A stretch of 42,938 nt of DNA from Alphaproteobacteria bacterium (GTDB taxonomy: Bacteria > Pseudomonadota > Alphaproteobacteria > Rhizobiales > Aestuariivirgaceae), in NCBI GenBank assembly GCA_024640405.1, contig JAHEFB010000041.1, positions 1-42,938 on the forward strand, read 5' to 3'. A model generated the notes under the pieces. It saw only the letters and a list, made by a program, of their open reading frames with translations. It was not told the origin of the DNA and did no database searches. A program made the position numbers and the translations under genes. Numbering within the stretch: the stretch's first letter is position 1; each line of letters begins with the position of its first letter. This document shows positions 1 to 9,160 of this stretch, in pieces.

Positions 1-770
1 GAATTGGCGACCACCGGAAGCAGAGCCGGCACGGCTGCCGCCGCAATACCGAAAAGACAACTTCGAAGCAGCACCGTGCGGATGTTCGGAGACATGGCCA
101 CATACCGAAATCCTGCCGAAATAGCCACGTCGATTCGCTCGCGCGGCAGTGTCCGTGGTCTATCGTCCGACTTCCAGCGAACAAGAACCGCCAGCAAGCC
201 GACATAGCTCAACGCATTTGTGGCGAATGCCGCCGCAGCACCACCTGCGGCAACAATTGCGCCACCGATGGCCGGGCCGACGCTGCGCGCAATGTTGAAA
301 CCCATGGAGTTTAAAGCCACTGCGCCCGGCAACAGATGGCGGGGCACCATGTCACCGACCGATGCCTGCCAGGCAGGGTTGTTCAAAGCCGTACCGCAGC
401 CAATGAGAAACGTGAAACTGATCAGTAACCAGGGGGTCAATACGCCATTCCAGGCACAAATCGCCAAAACGCTGGAAACCATCAACATAAAGACCTGCGC
501 GCAGATCATGACACGGCGACGATCCATGTTGTCGGCAATGGCGCCTGCCAGCAGCGAAAACAGCATGATCGGAAGCGCCGTGGAAGCCTGAACCAGCGCA
601 ATCAACTGCGGGGAGTCTGTCAAGGTGGTCATCAACCATGATGCGCCGACCGCCTGCACCAGGCCGCCAAAGTTGGAGCTCATGCTGGCGAACCAGACAG
701 CGCGAAAAATCGGCACTGCAAGGGCCGAGGACGGCATCGGGCCAGCATCGTCTTCTATCCGGTCAGGCAT
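1..770 (-). CDS. MFS transporter, N-terminal part (cut by window edge)
   Basis: The minus-strand frame stays open from 770 to the window edge, giving about 256 residues with no stop. It has several hydrophobic segments and a loop around residues 80-90 reading ADNMDRRRVM, the usual MFS loop between helices 2 and 3 (D-x-x-x-R-R). The surrounding pattern, including NNPAWQASVGDMVPR and ARSVGPAIGG, is typical of the large-protein exporter group of the major facilitator superfamily (MFS_3 or EntS-like), inner-membrane proton-driven exporters. The substrate cannot be read from sequence. An in-frame ATG at 788 is an alternative start, but the GAGG there touches the codon, so the ATG at 770 behind AAGGAAG is preferred. 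The bmt-like gene ends about 110 bases upstream on the same strand, so co-transcription is possible. Confidence 0.8.
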   Translation of the reverse strand, partial: MPDRIEDDAGPMPSSALAVPIFRAVWFASMSSNFGGLVQAVGASWLMTTLTDSPQLIALVQASTALPIMLFSLLAGAIADNMDRRRVMICAQVFMLMVSSVLAICAWNGVLTPWLLISFTFLIGCGTALNNPAWQASVGDMVPRHLLPGAVALNSMGFNIARSVGPAIGGAIVAAGGAAAAFATNALSYVGLLAVLVRWKSDDRPRTLPRERIDVAISAGFRYVAMSPNIRTVLLRSCLFGIAAAAVPALLPVVAN

Positions 771-881
771 ACTTCCTTGGTAGGCCATCCTCAGAGATTT
801 GCAAACAGGTGAAAGGGTTTGCCTGCGAACCGTGTCGGGGACCGCAGTCTCGCGGCAATTTGCATGCAGGTTGTAGCCGGC

Positions 882-1910
882 CTAACCCCGTCTACGTCCC
901 CTGCCCTCCCGCCCACGGCGGGCAGCACCTTCTGCGGCGGTGTCGGTGCCATGGGCCAGAGCGGAGACCTTGCCGAGCTTTGCCTCAACCTGCTCTACCG
1001 TCGGCCGCGCCCCTCCCGAATAAGCCTCAAGGGAGTCGCGCATGGAACGGACATGCTCATAGGTTGTACCGCAACATCCGCCAATGATCCTGGCTCCTGA
1101 ATCCAGTGCCAGCCGCGCATAATCCGCCATCAGTTCCGGCGTGCCGTCATAGTGAATGTGACCGTCCACCCATGCAGGAATACCGCAATTGCCCTTGGCG
1201 ACTACAACTGCATTGCCATCTGCCTCGGTCATGCCCAGCACTGTTGCCACCAGTTCGGCTGCGCCGGTCCCGCAGTTGGCACCAATGGCATCCGGCACAG
1301 AGGCCTGTGCAGATGCCAGCGCTGCATAGGCGGCAGGCGTAAGCCCCATCATCGTGCGGCCGTTGGTATCGAAGCTCATGGTCGCGACCACCGGCAGGCT
1401 GGTTGTGCGTGCGCCTTCCAGGGCAGCCTTGAACTCTTCTTCCGACGAGATGGTCTCAATCCACAACACATCTGCGCCGCCTGCCTCCAAAGCTTTCGCC
1501 TGCTCTGCGAATGCCGCGGCACCCTGCTCATGGGTCAGCGTGCCGACAGGTTCAAAAATTTCACCGGTAGGCCCCATCGATCCTGCCACAATCACCGGCT
1601 GATCAACCGCGTCTGCCTCGATACGGGCAAGTTGGGCTGCCTTGACATTGAGCTCGTGCACCCGATTTTGCGCACTATGCAGTTTTAACCGGTAGGCGTT
1701 TCCGCCAAATGAGTTGGACAAGACAATATCGGAGCCCGCCTCGATGAAGTTTCGATGCAGCGCTCGCACCCGGTCCGGATGATCTTCATTCCACAGTTCC
1801 GGCGCATCGCCGGACTGCAATCCCATGGCAAACAGGTTCGTCCCCGTGGCACCGTCGGCCAGCAGCCAGTCGCGAGATTTCAGAAGGTCAAGAAAGTTTG
1901 CACGAGCCAT
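882..1910 (-). CDS. bmt: Homocysteine S-methyltransferase (betaine-type, Bmt-like)
   Basis: This 342-residue protein belongs to the zinc-dependent homocysteine methyltransferase family. The start shows LLADGATGTNLF. The zinc-ligand cysteines are in GANCGTG near the middle and in the IIGGCCGTT motif near residue 285. The family transfers a methyl group from betaine or a related donor to homocysteine to make methionine in the cytoplasm, and alphaproteobacterial proteins of this sequence type are usually called betaine-homocysteine methyltransferase. The donor is inferred. The ATG at 1910 is chosen because family members begin close to the DLL-x5-LLADG segment; a GTG at 1922 is possible and neither has a clear Shine-Dalgarno. 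The C-terminus ends in an arginine-rich tail after residue 325. A dyad operator lies about 50 bases upstream. Confidence 0.85.
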   Translation of the reverse strand: MARANFLDLLKSRDWLLADGATGTNLFAMGLQSGDAPELWNEDHPDRVRALHRNFIEAGSDIVLSNSFGGNAYRLKLHSAQNRVHELNVKAAQLARIEADAVDQPVIVAGSMGPTGEIFEPVGTLTHEQGAAAFAEQAKALEAGGADVLWIETISSEEEFKAALEGARTTSLPVVATMSFDTNGRTMMGLTPAAYAALASAQASVPDAIGANCGTGAAELVATVLGMTEADGNAVVVAKGNCGIPAWVDGHIHYDGTPELMADYARLALDSGARIIGGCCGTTYEHVRSMRDSLEAYSGGARPTVEQVEAKLGKVSALAHGTDTAAEGAARRGREGRGRRRG

Positions 1911-1957
1911 GATCTGGAACACCCATCTTGTCAGCGTTGATCAGGCTCTTATAGCAC

Positions 1958-1973
1958 ATAAAGATTTCTTTAT
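1958..1973. promoter_or_regulatory. Perfect dyad operator upstream of bmt-like gene
   Basis: ATAAAGATTTCTTTAT is a 7-2-7 perfect inverted repeat in the AT-rich leader of the homocysteine methyltransferase gene. From memory it resembles the operators of SahR, an ArsR-family repressor sensing S-adenosylhomocysteine that controls methionine-cycle genes in Proteobacteria. No sahR gene is in the window, so the assignment rests on motif likeness plus the function of the downstream gene. Confidence 0.6.
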
Positions 1974-1987
1974 ATATATTTAAGCCG

Positions 1988-2890
1988 CTAGGCGGTAAAG
2001 CTGGCCTCGGAAAACAGCAGATGCATGCGATCATTTACCCTTGTTTCGCCTGTGCGGGGTTCTGCCCGCAGTAACCCGGCCACAACGGTCCGCAGCGCCT
2101 CCAGGTCGCCATATCCCAGGATCGGAGCATCATCCAGGCCGTTTTCCGGCTGGCCGTGGGCGCAGACGATCTGCACCTGCTCCGGCATATCGTTCAGCAG
2201 CGTGTCGCAAACGCGCAGATAATCGCGCAGCGATGCGCCGGGGGTCTGAGCATAAAGAGCACCGCAGTAGATGAAATCTGCCGCGTACAGGCGGCACCTG
2301 TCAGGTTCCCACAACGAGACGGAATCAGGTGAGTGACCCGGTGTGTGCAGCACCTGCAAATCCCGTGAGCCCACCGTGATGGACTGCCCGGGCGCAACCC
2401 AGCGGGCAAGTTCAAATGTCGGCACCGGTACCGCTTCGCTGGCGCCCAGGAACATGTCTTCTGTCGGGGTCAGCAATCCATCCAGCTCGATGGCCCGCAG
2501 CATCGGCAGATCAGCCACGATCACAGGACCGAATGCGTTGATGTTACCAAGGTGGTCGAAGTGCATGTGCGACGGAAACGCCTCTACCGCTGCGCGGCCA
2601 TGCCGTTCAACCAGGGGCGCAATGGGCCGCCTGCCCGATCCTGTGTCAAACAGCAGACTGTCTTCGCCGTCGGAAATCAGATAGCTCCAGTTGCGCTGGT
2701 GATAGGCAGGTTCACCAATCGCAATCGTTGACTCATCCAGGCCCCGTAGCGCAAACCAGTTGTCTTCTACCACTATACCATCGGCCAGCCTGATGGTGTC
2801 TATGGCGACCTCGATATTTTTCCGCATGCCTGGCGCCCCTGAAAACCGCTTCCCGTAAATCGGGTCGTGTGAAACCTCATTCAATGCCAT
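1988..2890 (-). CDS. MBL-fold metallo-hydrolase
   Basis: This 300-residue metallo-beta-lactamase-fold protein has the metal motif HMHFDH (HxHxDH) near residue 107, a second-site histidine in HTPGHSPDSV near 182 and a late histidine in CAHGQPENG near 245. These place it in the broad family of zinc or iron hydrolases; the substrate (lactone, thioester or other) is not evident. There is no signal peptide, so it is probably cytoplasmic. Its ATG lies only 29 bases from the divergent DUF1203 gene start, so the two share a very compact promoter region. No strong ribosome-binding site precedes the chosen start. Confidence 0.8.
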   Translation of the reverse strand: MALNEVSHDPIYGKRFSGAPGMRKNIEVAIDTIRLADGIVVEDNWFALRGLDESTIAIGEPAYHQRNWSYLISDGEDSLLFDTGSGRRPIAPLVERHGRAAVEAFPSHMHFDHLGNINAFGPVIVADLPMLRAIELDGLLTPTEDMFLGASEAVPVPTFELARWVAPGQSITVGSRDLQVLHTPGHSPDSVSLWEPDRCRLYAADFIYCGALYAQTPGASLRDYLRVCDTLLNDMPEQVQIVCAHGQPENGLDDAPILGYGDLEALRTVVAGLLRAEPRTGETRVNDRMHLLFSEASFTA

Positions 2891-2919
2891 CGTTGATCGT
2901 CATTCAAGGAGACCAGCCG

Positions 2920-3387
2920 ATGAATATTCGCTATGAGGCCATTTCAACAGACATTGCGCGAAGCCTGCAGAACGGAGACCCCGACGCCTATGGCAACCTG
3001 CCGGAACGAGCCGTTTCCGCAGGTGACAGAATACCCTGCCGGCATTGCCTGAAACTGGTTGAAGAAGGTGATGATTACCTGATTGTGGCGCATCGCCCAT
3101 TCGGCAATCTGCAGCCCTACTCGGAAACCGGACCAATTTTCCTGCACGCCGATTTCTGCGAACGGGCCACGCCGGACGAGTGCCTGCCGGACATGCTGAA
3201 CAGTCCGGCTTACCTCGTGCGCGGTTATGATGCCGCAGAGCGGATTGTGTATGGCACCGGCCAGATGGTGCCATCCACGGACATAGGGGCATATGCCAAC
3301 TCCCTGCTGGCGGACAGAAAGATCAGCTTTGTTCATGTGCGTTCGGCAGAGAACAACTGTTTTCAGTGCCGGATCGAACGGAAGTAG
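2920..3387 (+). CDS. DUF1203 family protein
   Basis: This 155-residue protein matches the DUF1203 pattern: an early CRHC pair (IPCRHCLKLV), a central GPIFLHADFCER segment, an LVRGYDAAERIVYGTG segment and a final FVHVRSAENNCFQCRIER. The family has no established function; the conserved His and Cys residues suggest metal binding or redox chemistry, which is inference. The start at 2920 is chosen because AAGGAGA lies seven bases upstream; an in-frame ATG at 2869 would run back over the divergent MBL gene. It ends 12 bases before the convergent stop of the soeC-like gene. Confidence 0.8.
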   Translation: MNIRYEAISTDIARSLQNGDPDAYGNLPERAVSAGDRIPCRHCLKLVEEGDDYLIVAHRPFGNLQPYSETGPIFLHADFCERATPDECLPDMLNSPAYLVRGYDAAERIVYGTGQMVPSTDIGAYANSLLADRKISFVHVRSAENNCFQCRIERK

Positions 3388-3399
3388 AGCAGCAGGCTG

Positions 3400-4341
3400 C
3401 TACACACTTTGCTCGCCGTAAAACAGCGACACCACATGTTTGGCCTGTGCAAAAAACAGCCAGCGCTCGACCACCGCACCGACGCCCGCCAGGACAACTG
3501 CCAGAACGGCCAACACGGGACCGGCACCGCCGCCAAACGCGAACGCCAACCAGACCAGCACCATCGCAGCAACCAGACATCCGCCGACGATCATGCGCAG
3601 CTTCTGGCCGTGTTTGCGGGCCACCCTGAAACCCATTTCGGACTGGATGTAATTTTCAGATGTGTGCGGCAGTTCCCACTGGCGCACATCGCCGCCAAGG
3701 CCGGTTGCGTCACCCATGGTGTACATCGGTTTCATGTTGTCGATGCCGGCCCAGTATATCAGCTTGGCGACCGCCGCCAGCGTCAGGGCCACGATGGTTA
3801 TGATGCCGAGAGCCGGGATGCCGGTGCGTCCGAACACACTGGCCAGGGCAAACAGCAATGCCGCACCGGTGGCGATGGAAAAGATCAGATAGACCGGTAC
3901 CACCATCCAATGCCGCCATGCCCGAATTGTCGGCAAGGAGGCATAGATCATCGCGGTGCAGACGACCGTCACCATGGCCAGAATGGCAGTGACTGTACCG
4001 AGCAGTTTCAACAGGATTTCATTGCTGTCGGGCATAACCCACAGCAGTCCGAACAAGCAGGCCGGAACATAGGTCGCCACTGCCAGAACGCCTTCACGCG
4101 ACAACCAGGATGAGCGCCATTGTGAAAATGCCCGCCATGCCCGTTCCGGGTGACCCAAGTGAAAGGTCGATGACAACAGACCTACCGTGATCAGGCCAAG
4201 TGCCACCAGCATGGAAGCGGCACCAAACCAGAAATCAGAGGCGCTGCCGTGGTTGGCCCCGGTCAAACCCAACAGGGCCAGCAGGCCATAACCTGCGCCC
4301 GACGCTGTGGTGAACAGAATAACAGAGTAAGCGGGATGCAT
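3400..4341 (-). CDS. soeC: DmsC-like membrane anchor subunit (SoeC type)
   Basis: This 313-residue, strongly hydrophobic protein has about eight transmembrane helices. It starts MHPAYSVILFTTASGAGYGL and contains the HLGHPERAWRAFSQWRSSWLSREG segment typical of the DmsC family. It would anchor the molybdoenzyme and iron-sulfur subunits to the inner membrane and pass electrons to the quinone pool. It is the last gene of a three-gene operon: its ATG overlaps the stop of the iron-sulfur subunit gene by one base. Calling it SoeC rather than DmsC rests on the A subunit lacking a Tat signal and on the sulfonate genes elsewhere in the window. Confidence 0.75.
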   Translation of the reverse strand: MHPAYSVILFTTASGAGYGLLALLGLTGANHGSASDFWFGAASMLVALGLITVGLLSSTFHLGHPERAWRAFSQWRSSWLSREGVLAVATYVPACLFGLLWVMPDSNEILLKLLGTVTAILAMVTVVCTAMIYASLPTIRAWRHWMVVPVYLIFSIATGAALLFALASVFGRTGIPALGIITIVALTLAAVAKLIYWAGIDNMKPMYTMGDATGLGGDVRQWELPHTSENYIQSEMGFRVARKHGQKLRMIVGGCLVAAMVLVWLAFAFGGGAGPVLAVLAVVLAGVGAVVERWLFFAQAKHVVSLFYGEQSV

Positions 4342-5096
4342 CAGCTCAAGACCTCATCAATCCAGGAAAACACACGCTCTGCCAGAGACCCGTCACCTTT
4401 GCCAACGGTTTCCAGCGGCGCCGCTTCAACATCGCCTGCCTTGTCCCGCCGCGCCCGTGGCGGCAAGTATCGATTGACCGGCTTGTAATCCATTTGCGGC
4501 AACAGTTCGAACCCACCACGGCTCTTGACCAGTTGTGACACGCCGGAGTTTTCGTCGCCAAGGTCACCGAAGTGGCGCGCGCCGGTCGGGCAGGCTTTCA
4601 CGCAGGCCGGTTTGCGGTCTTCCGGCTCAAGGTTCTCATTGTAGATGCGATCGACACACAAGGTGCACTTCTTCATGACCCCGTCATCCTGGTCATATTC
4701 GCGCGCGCCATAAGGGCATGCCCAGGAGCACAGTTTGCAACCGATGCAGGTATCGGGGTTGACCAGCACAATGCCGTCTTCTTCACGCTTGTAACTGGCA
4801 CCCGTGGGGCACACGGTCACGCAGGCCGGTGTTTCGCAGTGCAGGCACGAACGCGGGAAATGCAGTCCCCGGGCATTGTCACCCTCACCGGTTTCATAAC
4901 CGTGGATGCGGTTGAGCCATGCGCCCGACGGGTCCGGGCCGTAAGGTTCCAGATCGGTCAGGGGAGCAGAATAACCTTGTGTATTCCATTCCTTGCACGA
5001 CACCGCACAGGCCTGACAGCCTACGCAGGTATCGAGATCGATCACCAGACCGAGCTTCTTCTGCCCGGGTCGGGTTGTATCGGGAAGAGTGGTCAT
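4341..5096 (-). CDS. soeB: Four-cluster ferredoxin subunit of molybdoenzyme (SoeB type)
   Basis: This 251-residue protein carries four cysteine groups of the DmsB/NrfC type: CVGCQACAVSC near residue 22, CLHCETPACVTVCP near 85, CIGCKLCSWACP near 117 and CTLCVDRI followed by PACVKACP near 145-170. These would hold [4Fe-4S] clusters forming the electron wire between the molybdenum subunit and the membrane anchor. It overlaps the A-subunit gene by four bases (ATGA) and the anchor gene by one base, so the three are almost certainly translationally coupled. The C-terminal 50 residues are cluster-free. Confidence 0.82.
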   Translation of the reverse strand: MTTLPDTTRPGQKKLGLVIDLDTCVGCQACAVSCKEWNTQGYSAPLTDLEPYGPDPSGAWLNRIHGYETGEGDNARGLHFPRSCLHCETPACVTVCPTGASYKREEDGIVLVNPDTCIGCKLCSWACPYGAREYDQDDGVMKKCTLCVDRIYNENLEPEDRKPACVKACPTGARHFGDLGDENSGVSQLVKSRGGFELLPQMDYKPVNRYLPPRARRDKAGDVEAAPLETVGKGDGSLAERVFSWIDEVLS

Positions 5097-7954
5097 GACC
5101 TGCTCCCCCGTAACGCCCGTGAGCCGATTTTCATGGCTGCCTTGAACAGCCCCGGCGGCCGCTTGGCTGTCTCAAACTGCGGTTCGGATATCGCCTCACC
5201 GTCTGCCTTATCGATGCGGACACGCAGGTCATACCACGCCGCCTGCCCGGTCACCGGATCAGAATTCGAATAGCGGTAACCGCCTTCGCGCTGCGGCAGC
5301 AGATCGGAGATTATGTGGTTGAGCAGGAAGCCTTTTTTGGCCTCTGGCGCATTCTTGTCGAGGTTCCAGGCACCGGAGCGCTTGCCGATGGCGTTCCACG
5401 TCCACACCGTGTCGGGGTTCACCCCGTCCATCAGCTTCAACTGAACCTTGATGCGGCCATGATGGCTGGTGACATGCACCCAGTTGCCATCTTCAAGCCC
5501 CAGCTTCTTGGCTCTGCCACGTTCCATGTAGAGCCAGTTGCGTCCCAGAATCTGGCGAAGCCAGGCGTTCTGAGAGCCCCATGAATGATACATCGCCATG
5601 GGCCGCTGGGTGATGGCATGCATTGGAAATTCACGGGCATCGGTCATCGCCTCTTCAAACGGCGCATACCACATCGGAACCGGATCAAAGAATGCCTCTA
5701 CCCGGCGGCGGTGCACCTGTGGTGGCACGATGTCGCCGTGGCCGCGCGCGGCCTGGCGGAATTTCTGCATGATTTCGGAATACAGATTGAACATGATCGT
5801 GGTGGCATCGGGCCGCAGACCGAAACTTTGCGCCCAGTCCAGATAGTCCCTGTTGGCCATGCGGTAATACCGCATGTTGTCCGGCAGTTCATACTTCCAG
5901 AAACAACCGTTCTTGATGTAGTCGTCAAGCTGGTTCGGGTTGACCTCACCTATCCCCTGCTTGCTGCCGTCAACTCCCCGGAATCCGGCCAGCGGACCGA
6001 TACCCGGCCCGCGCTGGTGATTGACAATGTAATCAGGGTAGCCGCCGGGAAATTTCGGCGTCATGTCTTCCTTTACCATGCCCGGCAGTCCCAGCCGCGC
6101 GCCGAGATCGAGCATCACCGTCTGGAAGGGCCGCACATCGCGGTTCGGTTCAACTACCGGCTGGCGGATGGAATCGGCCGGTCCGTGCGGCTCGGAGATC
6201 GGCCTGTCCAGCATCGAGATGCAATCCCAACGCTCCAGATAGGTTGTGTCCGGAAAGATCAGATCGGCATAGGCAACCGTTTCCGAGTAATAAGCGTCCG
6301 CATAGATGAACTTCGGAATGACGTAGTCGCCGGTTTCCTCGTCAATCCTGGTCAGGTGGTCCATGATACCGGTGGTATTCATGGAGGAGTTCCAACCCAT
6401 GTTGGCCATGTACATGAACAACACTTCAATGCCGTACGGGTCCTTGTTGGCGGCATTGGTGATGACCGTGTGCATCAGGCCGTGGGCGGCAATGGGCGCA
6501 TCCCATGAATAGGCCTTGTCGATGCGCCGCGGAGAACCGTCTTCATTGACCAGCAGGTCTTCCGGACCTGTCACAAAGCCCAGTGGAGGACCGGGAAGCG
6601 GCCTGAGGGGATTGACTTCTCCGACCTTGCCTGACGGTTTCAGGGCGGGGGGAGCCATTTTCGGGAACGGCGGCTTGTAGAGGAATCCACCCGGCACATC
6701 GATGGTGCCAAGCAGAATCTGCAGAATGTGGATGGACCGGCAGGTGTGAAACCCGTTTGAGTGGGCAGAAATACCGCGCATGGCATGCATCGACACCGGT
6801 CTGCCGATCGTCTTGTCATGCTTTTGACCGTTTGCATCGGTCCAGGCGATGTCCAGTTCAAAAGCCTGTTCAAAGGCGGCATGGGCCAGTTCACCGGCAA
6901 TGCGTTTGATTGTGGCCGCTTCGATACCACAGTAGCTGGCTGCCTTTTCTGCCGAATATTCGTCCGACAGATAGCGCTCGGCAACAAACTGGAACGACGG
7001 CACGCCCATGCGTTTGGTCTTGCCGGGAAGCTTCACCTCGCCGTGCAGTGCGGCCTGTCCCGCCTTGTCTACGGGAGCCGTTTTGCCGGTCTGTGAGTCC
7101 AGCACAAGGATTTTGCCGTAGCGGTCACGGGCGATCAATCCATCGTCTTCAGCGCCCGGATTCCTGATCACCAGATGACCGGCGTTGGTGTATCGCGCCA
7201 GATAGTCGAGATCGATCTTGCCGGCGCGCAGCAACTGGTGGATCAATGCTCCGACAAACAGCCCGTCGGTGCCCGGGCGAATGCCGACCCATTCATCGGC
7301 GATGGCTGAATAGCCGGACTTGACCGGATTGATCGAGACGATCTTGGCACCGTTTTTCTTGAGCTTGCCAAGCCCGGTCTTGATCGGGTTGGAGCCATGA
7401 TCTTCCGCGACGCCAAACAGCAGGAAATACTTTGTGTGATCCCAGTCAGGTTCGCCAAACTCCCAGAACGACCCGCCAAAGGTGTACAGACCGGCTGCTG
7501 CCATGTTCACCGAACAAAAGCCGCCATGGGCGGCGAAATTCGGGGTGCCAAACTGTGTCGCCCACCAGCCGGTGAGCGCCTGCGACTGGTCGCGGCCGGT
7601 AAACAGCGCAAGCTTCTTCGGGTCGGTTGACCGCACCTGTGACAACCAGGTGGTTGCCATTGTGAGCGCTTCGTCCCATTCGATCTCGCGAAATTCACCG
7701 GAGCCGCGCGGGCCGACCCGCATCAGCGGTTTGGTCAGCCGGGCGGGAGAATATTGCTGCATGATGCCGGCGGAACCCTTGCCACACAGAACCCCCTTGT
7801 TGACCGGGTGGTCGCGATTGCCCTCGATATATTTTACCGTACCGTCCTTCAGATATACCTTGATGCCGCAGCGGCAGGCGCACATGTAACAGGTAGTGGT
7901 TTTTACATCGTCCCAGGTTTTCAGGTTGAGATCGACTTTGGGCTCACTGGCCAT
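5093..7954 (-). CDS. soeA: Molybdopterin oxidoreductase, probable sulfite dehydrogenase catalytic subunit (SoeA type)
   Basis: This 953-residue protein of the DMSO-reductase superfamily has an N-terminal [4Fe-4S] motif (Cys22-x2-Cys25-x3-Cys29, Cys57), a long bis-MGD-binding body and a C-terminal molybdopterin dinucleotide-binding domain (EFPMHAITQRPM onward). There is no twin-arginine or other signal peptide, so the active site would be cytoplasmic. That distinguishes SoeABC sulfite-oxidising enzymes from periplasmic DMSO and polysulfide reductases. Cys148 (GGFCSVN) is a candidate molybdenum ligand. The role fits Xsc in this window, which releases sulfite inside the cell. Thiosulfate, polysulfide or DMSO-type chemistry remains possible. 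A terminator of the upstream gene and an AT-rich dyad precede it. Confidence 0.75.
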   Translation of the reverse strand: MASEPKVDLNLKTWDDVKTTTCYMCACRCGIKVYLKDGTVKYIEGNRDHPVNKGVLCGKGSAGIMQQYSPARLTKPLMRVGPRGSGEFREIEWDEALTMATTWLSQVRSTDPKKLALFTGRDQSQALTGWWATQFGTPNFAAHGGFCSVNMAAAGLYTFGGSFWEFGEPDWDHTKYFLLFGVAEDHGSNPIKTGLGKLKKNGAKIVSINPVKSGYSAIADEWVGIRPGTDGLFVGALIHQLLRAGKIDLDYLARYTNAGHLVIRNPGAEDDGLIARDRYGKILVLDSQTGKTAPVDKAGQAALHGEVKLPGKTKRMGVPSFQFVAERYLSDEYSAEKAASYCGIEAATIKRIAGELAHAAFEQAFELDIAWTDANGQKHDKTIGRPVSMHAMRGISAHSNGFHTCRSIHILQILLGTIDVPGGFLYKPPFPKMAPPALKPSGKVGEVNPLRPLPGPPLGFVTGPEDLLVNEDGSPRRIDKAYSWDAPIAAHGLMHTVITNAANKDPYGIEVLFMYMANMGWNSSMNTTGIMDHLTRIDEETGDYVIPKFIYADAYYSETVAYADLIFPDTTYLERWDCISMLDRPISEPHGPADSIRQPVVEPNRDVRPFQTVMLDLGARLGLPGMVKEDMTPKFPGGYPDYIVNHQRGPGIGPLAGFRGVDGSKQGIGEVNPNQLDDYIKNGCFWKYELPDNMRYYRMANRDYLDWAQSFGLRPDATTIMFNLYSEIMQKFRQAARGHGDIVPPQVHRRRVEAFFDPVPMWYAPFEEAMTDAREFPMHAITQRPMAMYHSWGSQNAWLRQILGRNWLYMERGRAKKLGLEDGNWVHVTSHHGRIKVQLKLMDGVNPDTVWTWNAIGKRSGAWNLDKNAPEAKKGFLLNHIISDLLPQREGGYRYSNSDPVTGQAAWYDLRVRIDKADGEAISEPQFETAKRPPGLFKAAMKIGSRALRGSRS

Positions 7955-8096
7955 GGGCGCAATACCATCCGCTTTTTTGATTGGAAGACTTCCTTGGGCC
8001 GCAACCTAACAGAGAGCTGGACCTTCGCAATAGCACCAGCCGCGTCAAAGCGATTGACCAGATAGCGATTTTTGAAACCAAAAGTCTCATTTATCA

Positions 8097-8114
8097 ATTT
8101 GCATAATTGCAAAT
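8097..8114. promoter_or_regulatory. Dyad in the soeABC promoter region
   Basis: ATTTGCATAATTGCAAAT is a 7-4-7 perfect inverted repeat about 145 bases upstream of the soeA-like start, next to the terminator of the preceding gene. It may be a regulator site for the soe operon. No regulator can be assigned. Confidence 0.4.
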
Positions 8115-8119
8115 AGAAA

Positions 8120-8143
8120 GGGCGCCGCAGCAATGCGACGCCC
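8120..8143 (-). terminator. Intrinsic terminator of the barrel-protein gene
   Basis: On the minus strand a nine-pair GC-rich stem (GGGCGTCGC with GCGGCGCCC, one G-U pair) closes a six-base loop and is followed by TTTCTATTT. It lies 31 bases after the stop of the outer-membrane protein gene. Confidence 0.75.
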
Positions 8144-8173
8144 AATTGACAGATCTGAAACTGATCTAAAGGA

Positions 8174-9160
8174 TCATTCGAGAGGTTCGCCCGCAGAAAC
8201 CCAGCGACCGAAATTAGGCAGATCCAGCGTTGCGCCATAACGATCCTGATCCATGATAGACATGGCGCCGAAACGGTGGGTAAAGCCGACCATAATCACG
8301 TGGTCCATGAATTCCGCGTCGTCGTCAGGCCCGTCTCCAGAATCTTTTTCGTAATGAGCGCCGCGATAAGCAGCAAAAACATTGCTGTCACCAAGAATCG
8401 GCAGTCCAGGTATCACAGTGTCGTACCGCACGCCCCACTCCAGGATCGTCATTTCAGATACGGGATTATCGTCTGTATCAACGTCGCCATCCACATAGGC
8501 GACTTCCGCCTGCACTCGACTCTCCGGTGTCATAAACCAGCGAACAATACCGCGGCCAAAAAAGGCGTCCCTAAGTGCGTCATTGTCTATCTCATCTTCG
8601 GGTGTCGTTGCACCATCTATGTAGCCGCCCTGCACGTAGAAAGTGAGGTCATCCAGATACAACTGTGCCTCACCGCCCACTGCATAATAGTCCCATCTGT
8701 TTGTAGAATCGCTTGCCTGGCCACCGTTTCCTGCATCAGCGTCATCGTCATGATTGCCACCACCAAACGAGGCAAAGGCGCCGAACAGCCCTGACTGCGG
8801 GTCGCGCCACGACAAATGCCCACCTAACACATAAGAATTCTGGAACAGGTCGTCCTGCGGGGAATCCACAATCGATGTCGTTGAATACTCAAGCTCCCCG
8901 TCCATCTGTAGCGAAAGATTGTCCCCCAGCGGCAGGCTTAACCGGCCCAAGACCCCGGAAACGAACTGTGAATCATCTTCACTAAAACCGGTGTCGCCGC
9001 TTTCACTGCCATAGAACATATAACCGGAAAACGTCTCGACCTCACCGGCCACAACCAGTCCGCGTACGGCCTCTTCAACTTCAAAGTCCGCCGCAACAAC
9101 GCTATTGGCAGATAGCACCATCGACAATGCAATCGCGGAAGATGTAACAAGTTTTTTCAT
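8174..9160 (-). CDS. Exported outer-membrane beta-barrel protein, porin-like
   Basis: This 328-residue protein has a clear signal peptide (MKKLVTSSAIALSMVL to about residue 24, cleavage after VVA). The remainder alternates hydrophobic and polar residues with many aromatic residues, Asp and Gly, ending in a strand containing FTHRFG, as in 12-16 strand barrels. Acidic loops (GNHDDDADAG, GDVDTDDNP, DSGDGPDDDAEF) could bind calcium or favour cations. I do not recognise a named family. The ATG at 9160 is chosen because it begins the signal peptide; an upstream in-frame ATG at 9265 would add 35 residues with no signal character. It has its own terminator. Confidence 0.7.
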   Translation of the reverse strand: MKKLVTSSAIALSMVLSANSVVAADFEVEEAVRGLVVAGEVETFSGYMFYGSESGDTGFSEDDSQFVSGVLGRLSLPLGDNLSLQMDGELEYSTTSIVDSPQDDLFQNSYVLGGHLSWRDPQSGLFGAFASFGGGNHDDDADAGNGGQASDSTNRWDYYAVGGEAQLYLDDLTFYVQGGYIDGATTPEDEIDNDALRDAFFGRGIVRWFMTPESRVQAEVAYVDGDVDTDDNPVSEMTILEWGVRYDTVIPGLPILGDSNVFAAYRGAHYEKDSGDGPDDDAEFMDHVIMVGFTHRFGAMSIMDQDRYGATLDLPNFGRWVSAGEPLE

